A stretch of DNA of 64,000 bases from Barnesiella sp. WM24. Its GTDB lineage: Bacteria; Bacteroidota; Bacteroidia; Bacteroidales; Muribaculaceae. Both the position numbers and the translations under genes were made by a program. The notes under the pieces are model-generated. The model made no database searches, was not told where the DNA came from, and saw only the letters and a list, made by a program, of their open reading frames with translations. The stretch covers positions 183,102-247,101 of the forward strand of contig NZ_SPPC01000003.1 of assembly GCF_004570975.1 (NCBI RefSeq). Reading direction: 5' to 3'. Positions within the stretch are counted from its first letter, which is position 1. The number at the start of each line of letters is the position of its first letter. This document shows, piece after piece, positions 25,384 through 34,115 of the stretch.

Positions 25384-27459
25384 TTATCTGCCGCCGGCGG
25401 TCGAGCGGTCGGCGTCGGCATTGATGTCGATGAGTTTTTCTGCGCCGCGTTTTTGCCTGCCCCATTGCAGATTGTAGCTTATGGAAATGTAGGGCATGCG
25501 CATGTCAAGGCGCATGTGCTGTTCGTTACGGTTCCACTTGCTTAATGACTTGCTTCCTTGGTCATACTTTCCGAAAGGCATGATCATCCCTGCGCCAAAT
25601 TGCCATGATTTCCAATTGTAGCTCAGGTCAATTATGTTAATGTTTTCACCCCAGGATATTTTCTCACCCCAAAGGTCGCGCTGGGCACGTATATACTGCC
25701 CGGAAAGCACAAAACCCCAATGAGTCAGTTGCAGGGAGGCGTTGCCGCTCCAGGCATTGTTGCTGAGGTCATAGCCTGTCCCTCTCATGCGTTCCATGCG
25801 GTATTGCACATAGCCGCTTGCCATTAGCCAGCCGGGAACAATCTCGATTTGCGGAGCGATAAAAAATGACAGGTTCTGAAGCCCGCGGCTGTTCTCGTAG
25901 GTGGTTATAAGCCGGTCATCTTCCCAAAACAGTAGAGGCGTGATTGCGTTGGGGGAGGTAAACGCGCGTATGCCAAACGATCCGTTGACTCGTGGTAGGT
26001 TAAATCCATAGCGGAATGTGAGCATGTAAGAATTTGCCGTCTTCAGGTTCTGGTTGCCGACACGCCACTGGAATCCGTCAAGCTGCTGCGGCACTATATT
26101 CGTCTCAGCGAGCGATGGCGTAGATTGCCATGAAGTGAAGTTAAGACGGAAATTATGGCTTTGGCTAAGAGCGTAGGTGATTGTCGCCTGAGGGCGCGGA
26201 CTCCACGAATGATTGTCTCGGTCTGATTCCTTGAAAAGAAAATCAGTGTATTGGACGCCCATACCCGCTGTCGCCGACCATTTGCCGAAGCGATGGAAAT
26301 ACTCGGCGAAAAAATAGACTTTGTCCTGTCGCTGGTGAAATACCTCGCCACCCAGATTCTCATATTCGGAACGATTGCGGTTGGCTGTATATGAAGCGCC
26401 CGCAGTGAGTCGCGAGTTACTCCAGTTCTTTATATAGTCGGCTTCGACTGCGTAGGCCTGGTTGCGGTCTTTTATGAGGGTGTGTATATCGGTCAGTATT
26501 CCGGTGCTGCCGGGCAATTGTTCGATGTAATCCGAGTAAGAGCGACCGTCATAATAGGAGCCGCTGAAATTCACGACAAGCGTCTGCTTTCGCGGCATAT
26601 TCTGCTGCCAGTACAGCGAGAGAGTGGGTGTCGAGCCTTTGTCGCCGTGACTGTCGGTGAGCAGGATGTCGTCATCGCCGGTGCTGAGGGAGAGGAGTCC
26701 GTTATAAGAAAACCTGTCGGTGAATCGATGAAGAAACATAAACTCTGCTACAAAGACAGTGGTGTCAGGCTTTACATAGCTGTAAGATGTCCATACATTG
26801 CCCAGGGTATTGTCCATTGAGCCTCCGCGTGATGTCTCGTCGCGGGTCACTGTAGTACCGTCGGAATAAGTAAATGTTTCCGTATAGTCACGATGGCTTT
26901 TCAGCTTGTTGGTAAGCTTCAGGTTGGCGCCGGCTTCCCACTGAGAATATCCGGTGTTGAATTTCGCATCGGCCATATAGAAGCCCCACGCTGTGTTTAA
27001 AGCCGGTCGTGCAAATGTCTGGAGCGAGCCGCCTACAGTAGGGTTTGTCACAATGAAGTTGAGCACATAATTGGCTCCCCCGTAGCGTAGTCCGGGATTG
27101 TCAATCCACTCGACACGCTTGATTGTTTCAGGCAACAAGGCTTTCACCTGTTCAATAGATGATTCTCTGCCGTTAATGCGCACCTGAACCGACTGACCCG
27201 CAGCATTTATCGACCCCAAGGCGTCGCTTACTGCAAGCGACGGTATCATAAGGTTGTTAAGCAGCTGCATGCCGTTTTGGGCGTTTTCCACCGCGCTTTT
27301 TGATGGATAATATACCTCCATATCTGCCTTGCGTACAACTTTTGGAGCCTCGATGACTATTTCTTGCAGCTCATGTCGGAGCGAGTCGGACTCTGCTGAT
27401 TGAGCCGACGCATTAGTCGCGCAAGAGATTGCAAGAATCGTATAAAATGTTGATTTCAT
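25384..27459 (-). CDS. outer-membrane beta-barrel / TonB-dependent receptor family protein
   Basis: The start at 27459 gives the signal peptide MKSTFYTILAISCATNASAQ; the nine codons before it add nothing. The 691-aa protein has a plug-like N-terminal region (SVQVRINGRESSIEQVKALL; IKRVEWIDNPGLRYGGANYV) and a long barrel rich in alternating aromatic strands, ending with YISISYNLQWGRQKRG and a short polar tail. It belongs to the Bacteroidetes outer membrane beta-barrel family related to TonB receptors without a carboxypeptidase-like domain. The substrate is unknown. It is a single-gene unit with a promoter at 27484-27491. Confidence 0.8.
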   Translation of the reverse strand: MKSTFYTILAISCATNASAQSAESDSLRHELQEIVIEAPKVVRKADMEVYYPSKSAVENAQNGMQLLNNLMIPSLAVSDALGSINAAGQSVQVRINGRESSIEQVKALLPETIKRVEWIDNPGLRYGGANYVLNFIVTNPTVGGSLQTFARPALNTAWGFYMADAKFNTGYSQWEAGANLKLTNKLKSHRDYTETFTYSDGTTVTRDETSRGGSMDNTLGNVWTSYSYVKPDTTVFVAEFMFLHRFTDRFSYNGLLSLSTGDDDILLTDSHGDKGSTPTLSLYWQQNMPRKQTLVVNFSGSYYDGRSYSDYIEQLPGSTGILTDIHTLIKDRNQAYAVEADYIKNWSNSRLTAGASYTANRNRSEYENLGGEVFHQRQDKVYFFAEYFHRFGKWSATAGMGVQYTDFLFKESDRDNHSWSPRPQATITYALSQSHNFRLNFTSWQSTPSLAETNIVPQQLDGFQWRVGNQNLKTANSYMLTFRYGFNLPRVNGSFGIRAFTSPNAITPLLFWEDDRLITTYENSRGLQNLSFFIAPQIEIVPGWLMASGYVQYRMERMRGTGYDLSNNAWSGNASLQLTHWGFVLSGQYIRAQRDLWGEKISWGENINIIDLSYNWKSWQFGAGMIMPFGKYDQGSKSLSKWNRNEQHMRLDMRMPYISISYNLQWGRQKRGAEKLIDINADADRSTAGGR

Positions 27460-27483
27460 TACTATAGGAATGTTTACAGCGTA

Positions 27484-27491
27484 CAAAATTA
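27484..27491 (-). promoter_or_regulatory. promoter of the beta-barrel gene
   Basis: The minus strand reads TAATTTTG, a perfect -7 element about 25 bp before the start; no clear -33 element was found. Confidence 0.5.
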
Positions 27492-27601
27492 ATTCTTTTC
27501 ATAATATAAAACCTTAACATTTGTTCAAATCCACCCGGCTCATTTAATCTATTTCTCGATTCAAGATTGTCATGACATTATTTATAAACTATGTGTAGTC
27601 A

Positions 27602-27609
27602 TATTTTTG
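27602..27609 (+). promoter_or_regulatory. promoter of the recombinase gene
   Basis: TATTTTTG fits the TAnnTTTG -7 consensus, 25 bp before the ATG; a TTTA at 27581-27584 stands in for the -33 element. Because it lies outside the invertible segment, recombinase expression should not depend on the orientation of the switch. Confidence 0.45.
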
Positions 27610-27634
27610 TGAGTTATTTATCAAAAACAAAATT

Positions 27635-28864
27635 ATGGCATCAGTAAAGATAAAATTTCGTCAATCATCGGTCAACGGCAGGGAAGGGACACTGTTTTAC
27701 CAGATAATACATAACCGTCAAGTCAGGCAGATTTATACCGACATCCACATATATAATAATGAATGGGATGCGGAACGGTCGGTTATAATAACACTCTCTG
27801 ATACGGATACCGACAGGGCAAAGTATCTTGAATCGGCAAATATCACTATGCGAGAGGGATTGTCACGGCTTGCGGCAATAATCTCCGGGTTGAAAAGCAA
27901 AGGTTTGCCATATACTGCCGGCGAGGCTGTGGCGGCGTTTAACTCTCCTCTCACTGTAGTCGGGGTGGTGTCGTTTACGCGACGGCTGGTTTCAGACATG
28001 AGAAAGATAGGCAAGCGGTCGGCGGCAAAGCGTTTTGACATCTCTCTGAACAGCCTTCTGCGCTATACAGGCGGCAGTGAGGTGGCCTGGGATGACATGT
28101 CATCTACGTTTGTCCTCGGCTACGAGGAGTTTCTTGCAAGAAGGGGATTGTGTCGCAATTCAACTTCCTTTTATATGCGTAATCTTCGTGCGATTATGAA
28201 CCGTGCGGCAGAACATGGTTTCCCGACACCGTGTAATCTGTTCCGGCATGTCTACATGGGCGTTGACCGGACGGTCAAGAGAGGCGTGTCGCTTGACACA
28301 ATATGCCGGATACGTGATATGGATCTTGACGGACATCCGTCGCTCGATTTTGCCCGTAACATATTTATGTTTTCATTCTATACGAGGGGCATGTCGTTTG
28401 TCGACATGGCTTTCCTGAAGAAGAGCGACATGAGCTGCGGCGTGATAACTTACAAGCGCAGCAAGACACGCCGGCAGCTGCAGGTAAAGGTCGAGCCGGA
28501 AACGAGCAGAATCATGGAAAGGCTGGGGGAGTGTGGGTCGTCATACCTGCTGCCCATAATTACTGACGACGATTGTGACGAACGACATCAGTATGAGAAC
28601 GCTTACTCCCGGGTAAACAGGAATATCCAGAAAATAGGGGTAATGCTTAATCTCAGGGCTAAACTGACCCTTTATGTGGCGCGCCACGCCTGGGCAAGCA
28701 TTGCTCATGCCAATAATGTGTCGCTTGGTACAATCAGCAAGGCTATGGGGCATGACTCTGAAAGCACTACTTTAATATATCTCAGGTCGCTTGACACAAC
28801 TTCCGTTGACAAGGCAAACAGTGACATAATAAAGATGATGGGGAAAAAGAGAAAAAAGGAATGA
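27635..28864 (+). CDS. tyrosine recombinase (candidate DNA invertase of the adjacent switch)
   Basis: A 409-aa protein with an N-terminal Arm-binding region, a SAM-like core-binding domain (~110-210) and a C-terminal phage-integrase catalytic domain. Catalytic residues seen: Arg251 (FYTRGMSF), the Lys-bearing turn (YKRSKTRRQ), the box LTLYVARHAWAS (second Arg; the first His is Tyr, as in many Bacteroides invertases), MGHDSESTT, and the nucleophile Tyr382 (LIYLRS). The stop lies only 31 bp before an exact inverted-repeat pair that bounds a promoter, directly ahead of upxY. That places it as the enzyme inverting the switch. A mobile-element integrase is less likely, since no element genes surround it. 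Confidence 0.88.
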   Translation: MASVKIKFRQSSVNGREGTLFYQIIHNRQVRQIYTDIHIYNNEWDAERSVIITLSDTDTDRAKYLESANITMREGLSRLAAIISGLKSKGLPYTAGEAVAAFNSPLTVVGVVSFTRRLVSDMRKIGKRSAAKRFDISLNSLLRYTGGSEVAWDDMSSTFVLGYEEFLARRGLCRNSTSFYMRNLRAIMNRAAEHGFPTPCNLFRHVYMGVDRTVKRGVSLDTICRIRDMDLDGHPSLDFARNIFMFSFYTRGMSFVDMAFLKKSDMSCGVITYKRSKTRRQLQVKVEPETSRIMERLGECGSSYLLPIITDDDCDERHQYENAYSRVNRNIQKIGVMLNLRAKLTLYVARHAWASIAHANNVSLGTISKAMGHDSESTTLIYLRSLDTTSVDKANSDIIKMMGKKRKKE

Positions 28865-28965
28865 CTTGCGGATTTTGATTTGTAAGTAAGCAAGATTCTC
28901 CGGGAGAAACTGATGCAAGAAGACAATATTCTGTAAATCAGTCACTATAAAAAGACTTAACAGAA

Positions 28966-28995
28966 GGATATGCAAAACATCTGTTTTGCATATCC
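28966..28995. terminator. perfect hairpin inside the invertible cassette
   Basis: GGATATGCAAAACA and TGTTTTGCATATCC form a 14-bp perfect stem with a 2-nt loop. It lies behind the promoter within the cassette and stays between the promoter and the recombinase gene in the present orientation. It may block read-through from the recombinase gene into upxY, whichever way the cassette lies. No long T-run follows on either strand, so a protein-binding site is the alternative. Confidence 0.5.
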
Positions 28996-29070
28996 GATAT
29001 TTATAGCTAAATTAAAAGTGGCAAATGAAAATATAATTCACATAAGTATGGCTATTTCTAATATTTTGAC

Positions 29071-29078
29071 TAAATTTG
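29071..29078 (+). promoter_or_regulatory. invertible promoter, -7 element, ON orientation
   Basis: TAAATTTG is a perfect -7 element located 12 bp inside the right inverted repeat and directed toward upxY. The -33 region is weak. Inversion would point it at the recombinase gene's 3' end and leave the polysaccharide operon without this promoter. Confidence 0.65.
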
Positions 29079-29142
29079 CAATCACGAAAGTCAGTTTCTC
29101 CCGGAGAAACTGAGGAATACTTGTAGAAAATACAAAGAAAAA

Positions 29143-29206
29143 ACAGTGATAAAAACTGTGGCAAGACAGCGAGGCTGCCAAATTATAAAAAAAGCCTCTT
29201 CTTTTT
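29143..29206 (+). terminator. upxY leader with intrinsic terminator (attenuator)
   Basis: The untranslated leader has a small hairpin (ACAGT 29143-29147 with ACTGT 29155-29159). It then has GAGGCT (29171-29176) pairing with AGCCTC (29193-29198), followed by TTCTTTTT. That is an intrinsic terminator placed before the first gene of its own operon. In Bacteroides capsule operons UpxY acts on the leader to let polymerase read through, so this is the likely antitermination target. Confidence 0.7.
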
Positions 29207-29293
29207 AGCACACACGTTTAACTGCCTGTATGTCAGAAATATCTGGCTTCAAGCAGGACTTGAAGAATTGCCATAAAGTCACAGAAGCCTCTC

Positions 29294-29830
29294 ATGGTGA
29301 CCTCGGAAAAACAATGGTTTGTAATGCGCGACCTGAAGCGCAGAACCTCCAATACACTTGCCATCCATGACCTGAATAAAGCAGGATTTGAGGTGTTTAC
29401 CCCTATGACGCAGAAAGTGATGACCATAGGCGGTCGGCGTCAGCGACGCGATGTCCCGGTAATTCAAGACTTGCTGTTTGTCCACGAAGCGAAAGATGCC
29501 CTTGACCCGTTTGTAGAAGCGTGTCCCACGCTTCAGTACCGGTATCTCCTCGGCAAGACAAAAGACGAGCCGATGACAGTGAGAGATAGGGATATGCATC
29601 GCTTTATGATTGCCGTTGACACCACTGACACCCCTCTGTATTATCGTCCGGGCGAAATCACCGAGTCGATGTATGGAAAGATGGTCCGTATCATCGGCGG
29701 TCCGTTAAACGACTACGAAGGTCGCCTTCTGTCGGTAAAAGGGATGAGAAAGCGCCGCGTGGTTGTTGAGATTCCGGGCTTGATAGCCGCTGCTGTCGAA
29801 GTTGATCCGGAATTTATACAGCCTGTATAA
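29294..29830 (+). CDS. upxY: UpxY-type NusG-like transcription antiterminator
   Basis: A 178-aa protein with a NusG N-terminal domain (KQWFVMRDLKRRTSNTLAIH; QDLLFVHEAKDALDPFV) and a C-terminal KOW domain (GKMVRIIGGPLNDYEGRLLS; RRVVVEIPGLIAAAVEVD). UpxY proteins are locus-specific paralogs of NusG that ride RNA polymerase through the polysaccharide operon and prevent early termination. It is the first gene after the invertible promoter and the leader terminator, exactly as in B. fragilis capsule loci. The start ATGGTGACC at 29294 precedes the NusG domain directly. Confidence 0.92.
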   Translation: MVTSEKQWFVMRDLKRRTSNTLAIHDLNKAGFEVFTPMTQKVMTIGGRRQRRDVPVIQDLLFVHEAKDALDPFVEACPTLQYRYLLGKTKDEPMTVRDRDMHRFMIAVDTTDTPLYYRPGEITESMYGKMVRIIGGPLNDYEGRLLSVKGMRKRRVVVEIPGLIAAAVEVDPEFIQPV

Positions 29831-29852
29831 TTAAGATATAACAGATTTTTAC

Positions 29853-30665
29853 ATGCGGACAAGTCTTGTCAGCGCCAACGCCGTAAAAGGCAGATCCGGC
29901 GATACCGGAGATCTTACAGCATATTCCCGTTACCTCATGATGAAGGCTCAGATTGCCGGCAATCTGAGGTTTGACGGACACAGTGCCACAGATGATGAGC
30001 GCGTTGTAGCGCGTCAATGCCGCGAGCTGAGCGACAGAATAGCTCGTCGCCTCAACACGTGTAAAGAAGGTGACATCGCCGACCTGCTTGACTGTTACGA
30101 CATCGTTTACCGCATAGGAAACGACGCTCTGCCTGACCGCGACTTTATGTGCCGTCATAAGCACCGCGCGTTTATGGTATGGAAATCAGGGGTAGGGGAC
30201 GTTACGGAAAGCGCGGTGTTTGGCATGATTGCCCCCGAGGTGAAATATCAGCGCGGAAAAGCACGTGAAGAATATGTTGACGCATACTTGATGATTCTGA
30301 AAAACTGGATTGACACCCTCGGCAGGCATTATACATTCTTAAACGTCACGGCCGTCGAGAACTACAGGCGCCTCGCCCTTGTCATGAAGGAAAACCTCGG
30401 AAGTGACTTCCACGACGCAAAGCTACGATGGTATAAAAACAACTGCGTCAACGACCTCTCCACGCTCTCGACTCAGATACTGCGCAGCTACCAACGCTTC
30501 ATCAACTCCATCACCACCGACATATTGGATTTTGATGAGAAGATGAGCATAGACCAAAAAATCATCACCGAACTCTCCACCCGCACCGACCTCGACCCCC
30601 ACGACCGCGAAGCTTACCGCATGGCTCTTGATTTCAACCGGGAAATGGTCGAGGAATACCAATAA
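29853..30665 (+). CDS. unknown protein in the UpxZ position
   Basis: A 270-aa soluble, charged, mostly helical protein with no signal peptide and no motif I recognise. Segments such as ARQCRELSDRIARRLNTC and GRHYTFLNVTAVENYRRLAL suggest a helical bundle. It lies 22 bp after upxY and ends about 200 bp before the envelope genes. In Bacteroides this slot is held by UpxZ (about 160 aa), an inhibitor of UpxY proteins from other loci; this protein is much longer and not evidently UpxZ. A regulatory role in expression of this locus is inferred from position only. Confidence 0.6.
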   Translation: MRTSLVSANAVKGRSGDTGDLTAYSRYLMMKAQIAGNLRFDGHSATDDERVVARQCRELSDRIARRLNTCKEGDIADLLDCYDIVYRIGNDALPDRDFMCRHKHRAFMVWKSGVGDVTESAVFGMIAPEVKYQRGKAREEYVDAYLMILKNWIDTLGRHYTFLNVTAVENYRRLALVMKENLGSDFHDAKLRWYKNNCVNDLSTLSTQILRSYQRFINSITTDILDFDEKMSIDQKIITELSTRTDLDPHDREAYRMALDFNREMVEEYQ

Positions 30666-30872
30666 CCTCTCCTCACCCACCACCGCCCCGCCCTCCATAA
30701 TAAAACATATGGCGGCATTATATCGCTCAGGTGAATTCTATGATTTCAATATAATAAGCTACCATTTTGCCGCCGTTGCAAATGAGCCGCTATAAAATGC
30801 GGTATATCTTAATGCCTAATACAATAGCTACCGGTATCAAGTTTGCAACTATCACAATTCAACTATTTAATA

Positions 30873-31655
30873 ATGAGAAAAAAAGTATTTGCAGTTATCC
30901 TTTTCTGTTTTGGAGCTTACTTGTCAATATTAGCAGAAGAAGTTTCAGAAAATTCAGTAGTCAAAAATAATTGGGGAGAAAAACTTATAAGATCTCCGTT
31001 TGGTCTTGGTCTTGATCTCCAGACCAAATATGTGTGGCGAGGCATGGAGATGATGACTGAAGACTCTGCTCCGGTTCTATTTCCATCAGTAAATTATACT
31101 TATAAGAACCTCTCCCTATATATGATGGGGGCTTATGCAATTAATGGCAAATACGCAGAGGTTGACCTCGGTATCAGCTACACGTGGAAAGGGTTGAATA
31201 TCGGATTCAACGATTATTATTATCCGACAGTAGATGGTAAGGAAGACAAGTATTTCGGTGGAGGCAAGCATACAGGGCACTGGTTTGAGGGAGTCATAAC
31301 ATATGCACCGGAAAAAATTCCGTTTTGGATTACGGTCAGCAATTTCTTTGCCGGCGCTGACAAATATGTAAATGACGAAGGTAAAGAAAAACAAGCTTAT
31401 TCTACATACCTTGAATTAGGAACATATTATGACTTCCTTGATAACAACCGGGTGTCATTGACGGCAGGAGCTGCGTTGAACAAGTCTTGCTATAACAATT
31501 ACGAACATGACTTTTCTGTATGCAATCTAGAGTTCAAATATACATACAATTTAGTATTCAATAGCGGATGGAATCTGCCATTGAATGTTGCCTATATATA
31601 CAACCCGGTGTTCGACAAGGCGTTTATTAACTTTACAGCAAATTTCGCTTTTTAA
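30873..31655 (+). CDS. small outer-membrane beta-barrel protein of the choline module
   Basis: The start at 30873 opens the signal peptide MRKKVFAVILFCFGAYLSIL; ten codons before it are dropped. The mature ~240 residues are alternating beta-strands (GLGLDLQTKYVWRGMEMM; KGLNIGFNDYYYPT; LGTYYDFLDNNRVSLTAGAA) ending in Phe (FINFTANFAF), the signature of an outer-membrane barrel. About 200 bp separate it from the previous gene with no clear promoter; it is followed 4 bp later by the LicC-like gene. A porin role for choline or a related compound is inferred from the neighbours. Confidence 0.7.
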   Translation: MRKKVFAVILFCFGAYLSILAEEVSENSVVKNNWGEKLIRSPFGLGLDLQTKYVWRGMEMMTEDSAPVLFPSVNYTYKNLSLYMMGAYAINGKYAEVDLGISYTWKGLNIGFNDYYYPTVDGKEDKYFGGGKHTGHWFEGVITYAPEKIPFWITVSNFFAGADKYVNDEGKEKQAYSTYLELGTYYDFLDNNRVSLTAGAALNKSCYNNYEHDFSVCNLEFKYTYNLVFNSGWNLPLNVAYIYNPVFDKAFINFTANFAF

Positions 31656-31659
31656 AATA

Positions 31660-32532
31660 ATGAGCGAAAAAAAGATAAATGCGATAATTATGGCAGCCGG
31701 TACATCGTCTCGGTTTGTCCCGTTATCGGCTGAAATACCTAAAGGCCTTCTTGAAGTAAAGGGTGAAATCCTTATTGAGCGTCAGATTCGACAACTCAAG
31801 GAAGCCGGAATAACAGACATTACAATTGTAGTCGGTTACAAGGCTCACAAGTTTGAATATCTCAAGGACAAATATTGTGTCGAGTTGGTTCTTAATGAGG
31901 ATTTTAATCGATACAACAACACTTCTTCCATGATAAGAGTTCTTGACCGTCTCGGTAATACGTACATCTGTTCCTCTGACAATTATTTCCCGGAGAATGT
32001 ATTTATTGAAGAGCCTGAACATAGCTACTACAGTGCTCTTTATGCTAAGGGAGAGACCGGCGAATATTGTATCGTCACTGATTCCAACAACAATATAACG
32101 GGTGTAAGCATAGGTGGAAAAGACTCTTGGTATATGGTTGGTCATGTCTTTTTTTCCAAGGACTTCAGCTATGCTTTCAAGAAATTGCTGATTGAAGAAT
32201 ATGCAAAAGATGAAGTAAAGCAGGGATACTGGGAGGATGTCTATATCAGCCATATTAATCAACTGCCACAAATGTCAATGAGACGATATGCAGAGCATGA
32301 GATTGAAGAATTTGACTCAATTGATGAATTGAGATTATTCGACAAATCATATATCTCAGATACTCGTTCGTCTATTCTGAAGGAGATTGTCGGAAGAATG
32401 GAATGCAAAGAGGAAAATCTTTCCGGATTCAAGAAATTGAAAAATGATGGTGACTATCTTCTTTTTTCATTCCTGAAAGATGGTGTGGCTTACTGTTTCA
32501 ATGAATCAGACGACACCATAATTAAGTTATGA
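31660..32532 (+). CDS. LicC-like nucleotidyltransferase, probable CTP:phosphocholine cytidylyltransferase
   Basis: A 290-aa cytoplasmic enzyme starting at ATG 31660 (MSEKKINAIIMAAG); the longer frame overlaps the barrel gene. It has an intact nucleotidyltransferase signature MAAGTSSRFVPLSAEIPK, then VKGEILIERQIRQLKEAGIT and the metal-binding segment ICSSDNYF. LicC enzymes make CDP-choline from phosphocholine and CTP, feeding phosphocholine onto surface sugars. The genes after it encode a choline kinase fusion and a choline-type transporter, which supports that substrate over a sugar phosphate. It overlaps the next start by 4 nt. Confidence 0.8.
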   Translation: MSEKKINAIIMAAGTSSRFVPLSAEIPKGLLEVKGEILIERQIRQLKEAGITDITIVVGYKAHKFEYLKDKYCVELVLNEDFNRYNNTSSMIRVLDRLGNTYICSSDNYFPENVFIEEPEHSYYSALYAKGETGEYCIVTDSNNNITGVSIGGKDSWYMVGHVFFSKDFSYAFKKLLIEEYAKDEVKQGYWEDVYISHINQLPQMSMRRYAEHEIEEFDSIDELRLFDKSYISDTRSSILKEIVGRMECKEENLSGFKKLKNDGDYLLFSFLKDGVAYCFNESDDTIIKL

Positions 32533-34115
32533 AGACAGCCGTAATTCTTGCAGCTCGAAAAGAACGTGATTCCGAGATACCTTATCCTCTGCAACAATTT
32601 GCAGAGGGAATATGCCTCATGGATCGTAACCTTTCTATATTGAAAGATTGCGGATATGAGAATATCTATATCGTGGCTGGTTTCAGATATGATATGTTTC
32701 ATAAGTATCATGGTGATGGAGTCTCTGTAATCAACAATAATGATTATGAGTTCACCGCCTCGATGGGTTCTCTTGCCTTATGCAAGGATTTCATCAAAGA
32801 TGACTTCTTGCTTGTAGAAAGTGACACCTTTTTTGAAAAGAAAGTAGTGGAACAAGTGACGATAGTCACTGAAGGCAACTGCCTGTCAATGACAGAAGAA
32901 AGTGGTTCCGGCGATGAGTGTTTCGTGGAAACAAAGCACGGCTTTGTCACAAAAATCACAAAAGACCGTCATCGTGTCTGCAATTTCGAAGGAGAGATGA
33001 TGGGCATCACCAGAATCTCATTCAAGACTTTCTCAAGGATGATTTCTGCGTGGGAAAATTCTTCAAACCCATATCTGAATTACGAATACCTTCTGATGGA
33101 TGTGACCGAACCACTTGACCGCCCATATATACGGTTCAAGAATGTGATATGGGGAGATGTCGATTGCAGGGAGGATTTCAAAAAACTGCAAAATGAGGTT
33201 TATCGGAAACTCAGACGAAGAGAAAACCCATTTGATGAAGAAAATCTGAGAAGTCACCTTCAGAAGATTTTTGAAGACAAGGATATCTCAAAGGCCGAGA
33301 TTGTTAAAATCGGCGGTATGAGCAATAAAAACTTCAAGGTCACAATTGACGGAAAAAGCTATGTGCTTAGAGTTCCCGGCAACGGTTCAGAAGGTATGGT
33401 GGAGAGAACTAATGAGGAATTCAACGCGCTCGAAGCATGTAAGCTCGGGGTAAATCCTGAAATCAGATACTTCAATCCATATAATGGCATAAAGCTTGCC
33501 GATTTTATTGAGAACGCTGAAACGCTAAATGCCGCCACTATACAGCGTCATGACAATATGCGCAAGATTGCTGCGATTTACAGGAAAGTTCATAACTCAC
33601 ATATCCGATTGAAGAATGAGTTCAATCTGTTTCAAGAGATTGAAAAATACGATCGACTGTTGCTGAAGGCGGGAGCCACGATGTATGAGGGCTGGGAAAA
33701 TGTCAGGCCCCGTGTTATGACATTGGAAGGTTATCTGAATTCTCTTGGTGTTGATCTTAAACCCTGCCACAATGATGCACTTTATGAAAATTTCATCAAG
33801 TCAACAGATGGGACAGTATATCTAATTGACTGGGAGTATTCAGGCATGAACGACCCAATGGCAGACTTTGCCGCCCTGTTTATTGAGGCAGGGTTTGAAA
33901 AGGAGAACGAGGATTATATACTTGACAAATACTTTGAGGGGAACATACCTCCGGAAGCACGAGAGAAGATCCTGTGTTACCAGATTCTATGGGATTATCT
34001 TTGGTCCCAATGGACTGTAATAAAGGAAGCAAAGGGTGATGATTTCGGAACATACGGTATTGACCGTTTCAACAGGGCTATATCTAACTTGAAAAAAATT
34101 AATTTACAAAAATGA
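32529..34115 (+). CDS. nucleotidyltransferase-choline kinase fusion (LicCA-like)
   Basis: A 528-aa two-domain protein. Residues 1-~230 form a nucleotidyltransferase-like domain whose signature is altered: AARKERDSEIPYPLQQFAEG lacks the usual Gly-rich GxGTR pattern, although DFLLVESDTFF keeps the acidic metal site. Residues ~250-528 form a LicA/APH-type choline kinase: IGGMSNKNFKVTIDGKSYVL, the catalytic box CHNDALYENFI and the metal segment YLIDWEYSGMNDPMADFA. Such LicCA fusions are known from Treponema denticola. The kinase would make phosphocholine from choline and ATP. The altered N-domain may have another substrate or be inactive, since a complete LicC-like enzyme sits next to it. Confidence 0.82.
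   Translation: MKTAVILAARKERDSEIPYPLQQFAEGICLMDRNLSILKDCGYENIYIVAGFRYDMFHKYHGDGVSVINNNDYEFTASMGSLALCKDFIKDDFLLVESDTFFEKKVVEQVTIVTEGNCLSMTEESGSGDECFVETKHGFVTKITKDRHRVCNFEGEMMGITRISFKTFSRMISAWENSSNPYLNYEYLLMDVTEPLDRPYIRFKNVIWGDVDCREDFKKLQNEVYRKLRRRENPFDEENLRSHLQKIFEDKDISKAEIVKIGGMSNKNFKVTIDGKSYVLRVPGNGSEGMVERTNEEFNALEACKLGVNPEIRYFNPYNGIKLADFIENAETLNAATIQRHDNMRKIAAIYRKVHNSHIRLKNEFNLFQEIEKYDRLLLKAGATMYEGWENVRPRVMTLEGYLNSLGVDLKPCHNDALYENFIKSTDGTVYLIDWEYSGMNDPMADFAALFIEAGFEKENEDYILDKYFEGNIPPEAREKILCYQILWDYLWSQWTVIKEAKGDDFGTYGIDRFNRAISNLKKINLQK

Larger units (their letters stand above)
28896..29108. repeat. invertible promoter cassette (18-bp inverted repeats)
   Basis: TTCTCCGGGAGAAACTGA (28896-28913) and its exact reverse complement TCAGTTTCTCCCGGAGAA (29091-29108) bound 177 bp. 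The right copy sits in a 23-bp palindrome with 11-bp arms (29091-29113); the left copy is palindromic only over 6-bp arms, and the central base differs (G versus C), giving direction. Inside are a perfect hairpin (28966-28995) and one promoter (29071-29078) pointing at upxY. This matches the known Bacteroides capsule promoter switches in size and layout. The orientation in this sequence is ON. Confidence 0.88.

Noticed and set aside
27635-28864. The recombinase as the integrase of a mobile element
   Set aside because: No relaxase, replication or phage genes lie near it, and the adjacent inverted repeats and upxY fit an invertase; not fully excluded.
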